Source: JASGDB01 sp049841315
Lineage (GTDB): Bacteria; Bacteroidota; Bacteroidia; Flavobacteriales; Weeksellaceae
Length of the DNA: 30,829 bases
Assembly: GCA_049841315.1 (NCBI GenBank)
Contig: JASGDB010000061.1
Location: 1-30,829 of the forward strand
Reading direction: 5' to 3'
Under the pieces are notes generated by a model. It saw nothing but the letters and a program-made list of their open reading frames with translations. It was not told the DNA's origin and made no database searches. The position numbers and the translations under genes are program-made. Positions 23,925-30,615 of the stretch are shown in pieces (positions within the stretch are counted from its first letter, which is position 1; the number at the start of each line of letters is the position of its first letter).

Positions 23925-23935
23925 TTCTCTAATTT

Positions 23936-24085
23936 CATAGGGCGTTGCCCTATGCTATTGATTTCTATTTTTCATAGGGCGTTGCCCTATGCTATTGATT
24001 TCGCCACTTCGTGGCTTTTTTGGATTTGTTAATTTCTGTTTTCATGGGCTTCACCCATGGCTATTTTATGTCGCCACTTCGTGGC
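23936..24085. repeat. Cluster of paired palindromes (REP/BIME-like)
   Basis: Two copies of CATAGGGCGTTGCCCTATG (23936-23954, 23973-23991), then GCCACTTCGTGGC (24003-24015), CATGGGCTTCACCCATG (24043-24059) and GCCACTTCGTGGC (24073-24085). The two hairpin types are joined by a short CTATTGATTTC- or GCTATTTTATGTC-like spacer. It lies between mutA and the PG_1098-type gene, both on the minus strand. Related copies are at 25351-25394 and 30616-30829. Confidence 0.9.
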
Positions 24086-24133
24086 TCGCCTACATACTGA
24101 AAATTCAACATCTTTTATATTTATTCCAAAATT

Positions 24134-24168
24134 GCTGAACGCTGATTGCCGACAGTCGATTGCTGATT
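24134..24168. repeat. Heptamer array abutting the mutA stop codon
   Basis: Five units on the plus strand: GCTGAAC, GCTGATT, GCCGACA, GTCGATT, GCTGATT. The last base, 24168, is the final base of the minus-strand mutA stop (24170-24168), so in the gene's direction the array begins on the stop codon. Confidence 0.7.
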
Positions 24169-25331
24169 TATTCAAACATTTCCGCCCAACGAACGGGTTT
24201 TATTTCTTTTTCAGAATAAAGTTCTTCCGCAGATTTTGTTTTTTCTAATTTCGGATAGAGGTTTACGCCAATCAGTTTTATTTTTCCTTCTTCTACCCAA
24301 TTCTGTTCAGCAACTGCGTGATTGTAAATGTCTTTCTGAATTTTTCCCGATTTCAGATTTTCGAGATAACCGCCATTTTCTTCTATTTCAAGGAAATATT
24401 TCCAAGATTTTTCGGCAATCTGCTGTGTGAGTTCTTCGATATAATAGCTTCCGTTTCCGGCATCTTCAAAGACATTAATGATACTTTCATAAGCGAGAAC
24501 AATCTGCTGTTTAAAGGAAATTTCTTCGGAAAGTTCGGTTGAATTTTTCAGTTTGTAATCATTGGAAAAAACGGCATCTGCTCCGGCAATCATTGCTCCC
24601 GAAAGTTCAAGTGTGGAACGGATTAGGTTGTTTTCTTCATCGTTTAAGGCTTTGTTTCTCAGTGAAGTTTCAGCGAAAATGTATGGAATTTCGTTCATTC
24701 CGAATTCTTTTGAAAGCTGATTAACCGTGAGTTTCAATGCACGGATTTTAGCAATTTCAAAGAAATAATTGCTTCCCACTGCAATTCTGAACACGATTTT
24801 TTTCAGAATATCTTCTCCGAAATTTTCAATAAGTTCCTTTGTTTTCGCCAAAGCAACCCCAACCTGCTGAACAATGGAAGCTCCGGAATTCTGATGAAAA
24901 GCAACATCAACAGCGATATTTCTTTTAAAATCTTTCGCCAATAATTCTTTTGCAAGTTGCTGGTTCAGAGTTCCCGATTGTTCATTAAAAACATCAATGA
25001 GCGAAAAATATTTGTCGGATTCTTCGGGGCGGATATGTTCTGCAAGTTCTTTATTATTGATAAACAATGTTTTATCTTCAAGATTTTCCACATTTTGATT
25101 CAGGAGAAAGGCATAGACTTCTTCTTCAAGATTTTCGTGGTAAAGGGAAACAAGATGCGTGCTTTCTTCCACTTTCGGGAGGTTTTTCAACGCTTTCGGA
25201 ACAGCATCATAATAAGGTTTTACCGTGATTCCCTCAAGGTTTTCTTTTTGAAGAACAGAATAGATATCTTCTGTTTTCAACTGTTTTTTCACGAGATTTT
25301 CCCAATCCTGATATGACGTTTTGGCAAACAT
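24168..25331 (-). CDS. mutA: Methylmalonyl-CoA mutase small (beta) subunit
   Basis: 387 residues with the TIM-barrel-like mutase fold but no C-terminal B12-binding domain (no DxHxxG motif), as expected for the non-catalytic small subunit; shorter than most, about 460-620 in other groups but in keeping with flavobacterial forms as I recall them. Recognisable parts: TSYQDWENLVKKQLKTEDIY, VDVAFHQNSGASIVQQVGVALAKTKELI, FRIAVGSNYFFEIAKIRALKLTV, PYIFAETSLRNKALNDEENNLIRSTLELSGAMIAGADAVFSNDY and GNGSYYIEELTQQIAEKSWKYF. It partners MutB to convert succinyl-CoA and methylmalonyl-CoA. No mutB lies next to it; the downstream space holds repeats. Preceded by uridine kinase and FtsB-like genes on the same strand. 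Confidence 0.88.
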   Translation of the reverse strand: MFAKTSYQDWENLVKKQLKTEDIYSVLQKENLEGITVKPYYDAVPKALKNLPKVEESTHLVSLYHENLEEEVYAFLLNQNVENLEDKTLFINNKELAEHIRPEESDKYFSLIDVFNEQSGTLNQQLAKELLAKDFKRNIAVDVAFHQNSGASIVQQVGVALAKTKELIENFGEDILKKIVFRIAVGSNYFFEIAKIRALKLTVNQLSKEFGMNEIPYIFAETSLRNKALNDEENNLIRSTLELSGAMIAGADAVFSNDYKLKNSTELSEEISFKQQIVLAYESIINVFEDAGNGSYYIEELTQQIAEKSWKYFLEIEENGGYLENLKSGKIQKDIYNHAVAEQNWVEEGKIKLIGVNLYPKLEKTKSAEELYSEKEIKPVRWAEMFE

Positions 25332-25350
25332 AATTTTGTGTTTTTACATT

Positions 25351-25394
25351 CCATGGGCTTCACCCATGGCTATTTTATGTCGCCCCTTTGGGGC
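25351..25394. repeat. Paired-palindrome element between FtsB-like gene and mutA
   Basis: CATGGGCTTCACCCATG (25352-25368, extendable by one pair) and GCCCCTTTGGGGC (25382-25394) joined by GCTATTTTATGTC. The first hairpin and spacer equal those at 24043-24072. The second hairpin differs from GCCACTTCGTGGC by a compensating A-T to C-G pair change, keeping the stem. Confidence 0.88.
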
Positions 25395-25405
25395 TTTGTG
25401 GAAAA

Positions 25406-25762
25406 CTATTTTACATTGGTACTATCGGCTACGAGAATGAAAATTTCTTCATTCGGTTTTTTCATGAAATAATTTTCACGGGCGAATTTCTCCTTTTCAT
25501 TCTTATTGTTCATCAGCTTTTTGTAGTAAGCGTCGTTTTTTACGTATTCGGATTTGTAGTATTCCAGCTGGTCTTCGTATTTATTGATTTCTTTGTTCAA
25601 ATCATTGATAACGAGGAAAGACGTGCTGTCGAAAAAAATCATCCAGCCCAAAAAAAGCACAATAGTAATCGTGTATTTATTGAGAATATAGTTCCGTACA
25701 AACTTCCACGCCGGCGATTCGGGCTGTTTCGGCTGTATGTCTTTTATTAAATCCTGCTCCAT
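25406..25762 (-). CDS. FtsB/DivIC-type septum formation initiator
   Basis: 118 residues from the ATG at 25762 (MEQDLIKDIQPKQ); the longer open frame overlaps uridine kinase and is rejected. One membrane segment (about 30-48, YTITIVLFLGWMIFF) is followed by a coiled coil (DLNKEINKYEDQLEYYKSEYVKND) and the family's typical end EKFARENYFMKKPNEEIFIL. This is the FtsB/DivIC plan of the divisome. The start lies one base after the udk stop, so the two are translationally linked. Confidence 0.87.
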   Translation of the reverse strand: MEQDLIKDIQPKQPESPAWKFVRNYILNKYTITIVLFLGWMIFFDSTSFLVINDLNKEINKYEDQLEYYKSEYVKNDAYYKKLMNNKNEKEKFARENYFMKKPNEEIFILVADSTNVK

Positions 25763-25763
25763 A

Positions 25764-26381
25764 TCAGTATGCTTTTTTGAGTGAATTGTTGATAACCGTC
25801 GTGAGGAAATCAATCGCGACATTGTTATGCCTCATGTTCGGAACGATAAGGTCGGCTTCGTTTTTGGACGGCTCTATAAATTCCTGATGCATAGGCTTTA
25901 AGGTCGTTTGATAACGGTGCAGCACTTCATCTAAATCCCGTCCTCTTTCCTGTGTATCCCTGCGGATTCTGCGGATAAGTCTTTCATCGGAATCGGCATG
26001 AACAAACACTTTAAGGTCGAATTCTTTCAGAAGTTCGGTGTTGGTGAGCACCAGAATTCCTTCTACAATCAAAACGTTTCGAGGTTCTACCGTAACATGG
26101 TCGCCGGTTCGTGAATGTGTAACAAAGCTGTATACAGGCTGTTCGATGCTGTTTCCTTTCTTCAGTTCGCGGACATGCTGAATGAGCAAATCGAAGTCAA
26201 TGGATTTTGGGTGATCGTAGTTCAGCTTTTCTCTTTCCGAGAGCGACAGATGCTGATTATCATGATAATAATTGTCCTGAGAAAGCACATTCACGCCTTC
26301 AGCATTGAGCTGTTGAAGAATTTTGTTGACTACCGTGGTTTTTCCGCTTCCGGTTCCTCCGGCAATACCGATTACAAGCAT
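25764..26381 (-). CDS. udk: Uridine kinase
   Basis: 205 residues from the ATG at 26381 (MLVIGIAGGTGSGKTTVV), the normal length; an upstream ATG at 26438 would add 19 residues and lies above the promoter. Phosphorylates uridine and cytidine in pyrimidine salvage. P-loop GGTGSGKTT (8-16), DNYYHD, NYDHPKSIDFDLLIQHV, VEGILVLTN, VHADSDERLIRRIRRDTQERGRDLDEVL (lid) and EFIEPSKNEADLIVPN are all family signatures. Minus-strand -7 box TATATTTG at 26405 to 26398. First gene of udk-ftsB-like-mutA. Confidence 0.94.
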   Translation of the reverse strand: MLVIGIAGGTGSGKTTVVNKILQQLNAEGVNVLSQDNYYHDNQHLSLSEREKLNYDHPKSIDFDLLIQHVRELKKGNSIEQPVYSFVTHSRTGDHVTVEPRNVLIVEGILVLTNTELLKEFDLKVFVHADSDERLIRRIRRDTQERGRDLDEVLHRYQTTLKPMHQEFIEPSKNEADLIVPNMRHNNVAIDFLTTVINNSLKKAY

Positions 26382-26397
26382 TGGATTTAGGTTTTTA

Positions 26398-26405
26398 CAA
26401 ATATA
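26398..26405 (-). promoter_or_regulatory. -7 box TATATTTG of udk
   Basis: Exact TAnnTTTG on the minus strand, giving a leader of about 12 bases before the ATG at 26381. No strong -33 seen. It supports the shorter udk start. Confidence 0.5.
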
Positions 26406-26465
26406 GTGTTTTATGATTTGGATTTTCAGAAAAACCACAATTTAAGTTATGGTTTCCTATTATCA

Positions 26466-26795
26466 CTATAAAATTATAAGATTAAATATTTCTTTGAGCT
26501 CTTTATCCGTAATGGTATCTTTTTCAGATTTATCGTAAATGGAAGCAAGATAAACCTGTGTATCAATCACTTTAACAAATGTAATAACCCTTGCTCCTCC
26601 GGATTTTCCTTTCCCTTTTGAAGTAATGGCTAAACGAATTTTATAAAATCCATTTCCGAGAGAAGTTCCCTGTTCAGGGTTTTCTGAAAGGTTCTTAACA
26701 AAAATCGATAAATCCTTTTTCAAAGAGGGATATTTCTTTATTAATCTTTTCGCTTGCTTGTCAAAAAGAGGAATTGAGAAAATATTATAACTCAT
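26466..26795 (-). CDS. RelE-family toxin
   Basis: 109 residues. The core FYKIRLAITSKGKGKSGGARVITFVKV and YLASIYDKSEKDTITDKELKEIF matches the RelE/HigB-like family characterised by GKSGGaRv and a C-terminal YdKsEkdt segment. Such toxins cut mRNA on the ribosome. The start overlaps the upstream antitoxin gene by 11 bases. It differs from the ParE-like toxin at 13577-13882, which lacks GKSGG. Its stop is 85 bases from the udk start, with the udk promoter between. Confidence 0.87.
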   Translation of the reverse strand: MSYNIFSIPLFDKQAKRLIKKYPSLKKDLSIFVKNLSENPEQGTSLGNGFYKIRLAITSKGKGKSGGARVITFVKVIDTQVYLASIYDKSEKDTITDKELKEIFNLIIL

Positions 26796-27009
26796 CGAGC
26801 AATTCTTTTATTGGTCTTGCTTTCAATTTACCTTGTTCTACCATTTGTATTTCTTTAGCAGATTGTCTCAGTTCTTCCAAAAGTTGAGCTTTTGTTGGTT
26901 CATCGGATTCCTCTGTTGAAATAATAGCATTGATGATGTTTAAAATCCTATCATCAGCACGGTCTACGAACTCGTGAATTCTTTTCTTTATATCAACTGT
27001 CGCTTCCAT
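26785..27009 (-). CDS. Antitoxin of the second type II toxin-antitoxin pair
   Basis: 74 residues. N-terminal helix IKKRIHEFVDRADDRILNIINAIIST, then an acidic, Lys/Glu-rich tail (KEIQMVEQGKLKARPIKELLDEL) of the sort that wraps around a RelE-type toxin. No HTH is evident. Upstream, TAGTTTTG on the minus strand (27039 to 27032) is an exact TAnnTTTG box 22 bases from the start, a probable promoter for the module. Confidence 0.8.
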   Translation of the reverse strand: MEATVDIKKRIHEFVDRADDRILNIINAIISTEESDEPTKAQLLEELRQSAKEIQMVEQGKLKARPIKELLDEL

Positions 27010-27106
27010 TTCTTTACATTAGAGATTAATACAAAACTACAAAATAAATTACAATTAAAATCCAACAAAAATTCTGAAAAGTTTTTGTTGATTCTAAACT
27101 AAAATT

Positions 27107-27718
27107 CTACTCATACCCAAAAATATAAAATATCACCGCCTGCACTCTCGCCAGAAACTCCCTCGACTGATTGCGGTAGAAACTTTCCTTCTTCATCACA
27201 TCCTGAGCGTCAAAACCCAGCGCATTCATATCATTATTTCTCGCATAAAACAGTGCACGGAGGTTGTGAAATCCCTGAGAAACGATAATCACATGCTTTT
27301 GTTTATAGATATTTTTACAGTTGTTAATGGAAATTCTCGTTTTAAAGCCTTTCGGGTCTTCGGTGATGATTTCTTCAGGAACGCCTTCCTGATAAACAAG
27401 ATATTTTTTCATGGCCGCAGGTTCGTCGTAGCCTTTGCTTTTTTCTCCGCTCACGATGATTTTTTTGATTTTTCCGTGATGATAAAGTAGCGACACGGCA
27501 TCCATTCTCGCCACAAAATAAGGATTGGCAGCTCCGGATTTCATTTTCGGGGAAGTTCCGAGAACCAGCGCAGTTTCACGGGGCGGAATTTTGGAAATCC
27601 GCGTATAGGTGCGCCCGTTCGTCAATGCGAAAACCCAGACATTTGCCAGAATCATCAGCAATACCGCAATTTCCGAAAGACGGAAAAAAGATTTTATTAT
27701 GTTCAGAATTTTTCTCAA
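27107..27718 (-). CDS. SanA/YdcF-like DUF218 membrane protein
   Basis: 203 residues with one N-terminal membrane segment (about 13-32) and a DUF218 domain. Family features: TALVLGTSPKMKSGAANPYFVARMDAVSLLYHHGKIKKIIVSGEKS, DEPAAMKKYLVYQEGVPEEIITEDPKGFKTRISI, and HVIIVSQGFHNLRALFYARNN. In E. coli SanA affects vancomycin sensitivity at high temperature and envelope barrier function; the biochemical role is not known. Its start overlaps the stop of the upstream reductase by four bases, so they form an operon. Confidence 0.87.
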   Translation of the reverse strand: MRKILNIIKSFFRLSEIAVLLMILANVWVFALTNGRTYTRISKIPPRETALVLGTSPKMKSGAANPYFVARMDAVSLLYHHGKIKKIIVSGEKSKGYDEPAAMKKYLVYQEGVPEEIITEDPKGFKTRISINNCKNIYKQKHVIIVSQGFHNLRALFYARNNDMNALGFDAQDVMKKESFYRNQSREFLARVQAVIFYIFGYE

Positions 27719-28836
27719 ATCAGGTCGAAATCTACTTTTATTTTTTTACTTAAAACCACCGACATACACGCCAGAATATGTCCTTTTTCTTCTTCTTTTT
27801 CGGTAAGGTATTCATTTTCCAGCAATTCCACTTCGCCTTCTATCAGTTTACACTCGCAACTTCCGCAGATTCCCGACTTGCAGGAATACGGAACAGGAAA
27901 CTTCTGAATGAGAAGACTCTGCAATAATCTGTTTTTATTTTCAGGTATAGTTGTAGTATAATTTTGTCCCAATATTTTGAAATCCACTTCTATATTTTCC
28001 ACTAAAGGAAATTCTTTTTCCTGAGGATAAATATCTTCATTAAAGGCTTCAAAAAGTTCAAAATGAATATTCTTTTTCGGAATTCCATTTTCGTGGCAGG
28101 CATTGGCAAGCGAGCGAATCATTTCCCCTTTTCCGCAAATCAGAACCTCATCCACCGAATCCCAAATCGTCGATTCCTCGTCCGTATCGTCGAGATGAAG
28201 AATCTGATTGATAATCAGTTCCAGCTTATGCTCGTCCATTCGCCCGGAACTAAAGCTGTTTCCCGTATCTTCTTTCGACAAAAAATAATAGACCTGAAGT
28301 CGGCCGCCGTACTGCTCCACCAACTCATGAAGTTCCTCGCGAAAAGCGATGTCTTCACTGCTTTTGTTTCCATAAAAAAGAAAAAGTCTCGTCCGCGGTT
28401 CTTTGTGGAGAATGTTTTTAAAATGGCTGAGAATTGGAGTAATCCCGATTCCTCCGGCAAATCCCAAAATCGTACGGAATTCATGTGGTTTGGAAACCAG
28501 CGTAAATCTTCCCTGAGGCTGAGCGACCATTATCGTATCGCCGATTTCTTTTTCAATCACGGCATTCACCGAACTTTCGGGAGAATTCACTTTGATTCCC
28601 AATGATAATTTCTGCTCATAAGGCGCGGAAGTCATGGAATAATCATTCACGTACACTTTGCCGTTGTGCTCGTAGCGCACAGGAACGTACTGCCCCGCTT
28701 CAAACGCAAACTTATCCTTCAGTTCAGCCGGAATTTCCAGTTCCAAAGCATAAGTATTTTTGGTAAGTTGTCGTTTTTTATCTAATTTTAGCGGGTAAAA
28801 CTGAAACAATTCCGCTTTCCGTGTATTGTTCTCCAT
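27715..28836 (-). CDS. PaaE-like ferredoxin reductase (FAD/NAD(P) + 2Fe-2S)
   Basis: 373 residues from the ATG at 28836 (MENNTRKAEL). Three domains: FAD-binding barrel (FEAGQYVPVRYEHNGKVYVNDYSMTSAP), NAD(P)-binding domain (ILGFAGGIGITPILSHFKNIL, LFYGNKSSEDIAFREEL) and a C-terminal plant-type ferredoxin with ligands Cys319, Cys324, Cys327 and Cys357 (CKSGICGSC...HILAC). This is the order of PaaE, HmpX and related oxygenase reductases. No oxygenase gene is in the window, so the electron acceptor is open. It overlaps the SanA-like gene by four bases. Minus-strand -7 box TATTTTTG at 28853 to 28846. Confidence 0.88.
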   Translation of the reverse strand: MENNTRKAELFQFYPLKLDKKRQLTKNTYALELEIPAELKDKFAFEAGQYVPVRYEHNGKVYVNDYSMTSAPYEQKLSLGIKVNSPESSVNAVIEKEIGDTIMVAQPQGRFTLVSKPHEFRTILGFAGGIGITPILSHFKNILHKEPRTRLFLFYGNKSSEDIAFREELHELVEQYGGRLQVYYFLSKEDTGNSFSSGRMDEHKLELIINQILHLDDTDEESTIWDSVDEVLICGKGEMIRSLANACHENGIPKKNIHFELFEAFNEDIYPQEKEFPLVENIEVDFKILGQNYTTTIPENKNRLLQSLLIQKFPVPYSCKSGICGSCECKLIEGEVELLENEYLTEKEEEKGHILACMSVVLSKKIKVDFDLI

Positions 28837-28845
28837 AATCAGTAT

Positions 28846-28853
28846 CAAAAATA
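28846..28853 (-). promoter_or_regulatory. -7 box TATTTTTG of the reductase-sanA unit
   Basis: Exact TAnnTTTG on the minus strand in the 32-base gap between divergent starts (28836 minus, 28869 plus). The leader would be only about five bases. No clear -33; the region upstream is inside the TlpA-like gene. Confidence 0.4.
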
Positions 28854-28868
28854 TAAAATTTATTATTC

Positions 28869-29573
28869 ATGAAAAAGTTTGCACTTCCATTATTCATCAT
28901 ATTGTTTTTAGCGGGATGTAAAAAAGAAGCGGTAATCACCGAAAATACGCCTGAAACAGACTCAACAGAAGCAGTTGAAAACGAAAATTCCGCACCGAAA
29001 GAAATTTTCACCGCCGTTGAATTTTCGCCTGAACAGGCTTCCGAATTTCTCAATCATCAGAAAAACGATACGCTTTATGTAACCAATTTCTTTGCAACAT
29101 GGTGCGGGCCTTGCGTGCGTGAGATTCCTCGTTTCAAAGAAAAAATGGAAGATTTGAAAGGACAGCCCGTGAAATTCACTTTCATCAGCCTCGACCAAAA
29201 ATCCGATTGGGACGTGAAAGTCAAAAATTTTGTGGAAGAACACGGAATTGCGAAACAGACGGTTCTTTTGGACGGAGAATTTTTGACACCTCAGTTTTTT
29301 GCTGATAATTTTAAAACGTGGAAAGGAGAATTCATTCCGTTTACTTACCTAAAAAAAGGCGATAAATCGGAGGAAATCAATGGCTCTATAAGCAAAGAGG
29401 AATTGGAAAGCAGATTATCAAATTTCACATTTTCACCTGAAAAACAGAATCATAAAGAGCAAGTTCCTGAAAATTCAAACCCTTCTGAAAAAAAGATAAA
29501 ATCTTCTGGAAAAAAAATAAAACTGGATGACGATTATACTGTTGGAACAATAAATCAGCCTATACATATGTAA
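28869..29573 (+). CDS. TlpA-like thioredoxin-fold lipoprotein
   Basis: 234 residues. Signal peptide with lipobox LAGC (Cys17), an acidic Glu/Thr-rich linker, then a TlpA/ResA-like thioredoxin fold with WCGPC (Cys79, Cys82) in NFFATWCGPCVREIPRF, typical of extracytoplasmic disulfide reductases used in cytochrome c or other maturation. After the domain (about residue 185) comes a 45-residue tail rich in Lys, Ser and Asn (EKKIKSSGKKIKLDDDYTVG) that is not part of the fold. It is divergent from the reductase and lies six bases before a FecCD-type permease gene, so these two are probably co-transcribed. Confidence 0.88.
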   Translation: MKKFALPLFIILFLAGCKKEAVITENTPETDSTEAVENENSAPKEIFTAVEFSPEQASEFLNHQKNDTLYVTNFFATWCGPCVREIPRFKEKMEDLKGQPVKFTFISLDQKSDWDVKVKNFVEEHGIAKQTVLLDGEFLTPQFFADNFKTWKGEFIPFTYLKKGDKSEEINGSISKEELESRLSNFTFSPEKQNHKEQVPENSNPSEKKIKSSGKKIKLDDDYTVGTINQPIHM

Positions 29574-29579
29574 AGTTGT

Positions 29580-30551
29580 ATGACAAAAAAATTCAGAATG
29601 CTCATAATAATATTGAGTGTTTTTTCAGTTTTTATTATTTTTTGGAATCTGAATACCGGATTCCTGAAACTGAATTTCAGCGATTTTTTTTCTTCCGGTT
29701 CGGCTCATTCGGAAATTGCACAGTTGCGTATTAACCGTATTTTGGCAATGCTTCTGGCAGGAGTTTCCATTCCGACTTCGGGATTTCTTTTGCAGGAATA
29801 TTTTCAGAATCCTTTGGCTGGACCTTCGGTTTTGGGAATTACTTCTGCGGCGAGTTTGGCGGTTGCGTTTTACATCTTTTTTTCGCAGGATTTTCTGCTT
29901 CCGGAATTCCTGCAAAACAGTTTTCTCAGTTTTTCCGCAATCGTTGGAAGTTTGGTTCTGATGTTTATTCTTATCGGATTTTCCGGGCGTTTTCAGGACA
30001 AATCTTTCCTTATTATTTTCGGATTTCTGATTTCGGCTCTGGCTGGTGCTGTTGTTTCCATTCTGCAATTTTACGCTGATAATCAAAGTCTTAAAAATTA
30101 TATTTTGTGGAGTTTCGGTGCGAATAATATGGTGAGTTCCAATCAGATTATTATTTTGAGTCTGCTGATTTTAGCCGGACTGATTTTAAGTTTCAAATCC
30201 ATAAAACCGTTAATCGGAAATTCGCTCGGCTCGTCTTATGCGCAAAGTTTCGGTGTCAATCTGAATGCTCTCAAATATCTGATCATCATCGCTTCTTCCC
30301 TGCTTTCGGCTTCTGTGACGGCTTTTTTGGGACCGGTTTTGTTTATCGGAATCGTTGTTCCACATTTTTGCAGAATGATTTATAATCCCGCCAAACTCTG
30401 GCAACAATGGATTCTGAATATGATTCTGGGGATTCTGATTATGGAAACATTCTCCGTAATTTCGGAAATTTCGCAACTTCCGCTGAATGTGATTACTTCG
30501 CTGTTTGGTATTCCTGTGATTTTGACGATGATGATTAGGAAAAGAGCGTAA
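29580..30551 (+). CDS. FecCD-family ABC transporter permease (iron/siderophore or B12)
   Basis: 323 residues, about nine to ten membrane segments. Family features: RINRILAMLLAGVSIPTSGFLLQEYFQNPLAGPSVLGITSAASLAV (the RxPR...GaaLa...QxxxrNPLAxPxxLGvssGA motif), YILWSFGANNMVSS (W..Gs region), LGSSYAQSFGVNLNAL, and FLGPVLFIGIVVPHFCRMI (the VPH motif that meets the ATPase). It would import ferric siderophore, haem or cobalamin. No ATP-binding or periplasmic binding protein gene is adjacent within the window: upstream is a TlpA-like gene, downstream are repeats. Length and motifs look complete. Confidence 0.9.
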   Translation: MTKKFRMLIIILSVFSVFIIFWNLNTGFLKLNFSDFFSSGSAHSEIAQLRINRILAMLLAGVSIPTSGFLLQEYFQNPLAGPSVLGITSAASLAVAFYIFFSQDFLLPEFLQNSFLSFSAIVGSLVLMFILIGFSGRFQDKSFLIIFGFLISALAGAVVSILQFYADNQSLKNYILWSFGANNMVSSNQIIILSLLILAGLILSFKSIKPLIGNSLGSSYAQSFGVNLNALKYLIIIASSLLSASVTAFLGPVLFIGIVVPHFCRMIYNPAKLWQQWILNMILGILIMETFSVISEISQLPLNVITSLFGIPVILTMMIRKRA

Positions 30552-30599
30552 TGGGAGATTGGGAGATTGGGAGTTGAGGAGACTTTGAGACAGGGAGAA
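30551..30599 (+). repeat. Octamer array NNNNGAGA abutting the permease stop codon
   Basis: From the last A of the TAA stop: ATGGGAGA, TTGGGAGA, TTGGGAGT, TGAGGAGA, CTTTGAGA, CAGGGAGA, six exact 8-base steps. 30579-30598 matches 17416-17435 at 19 of 20 bases. Confidence 0.8.
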
Positions 30600-30615
30600 A
30601 ACAGGAGGCTAAACA

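Noticed and set aside
28063..28605. 180-residue plus-strand frame opposite the ferredoxin reductase
   Set aside because: Antisense shadow of a well-supported gene, with no recognisable product.
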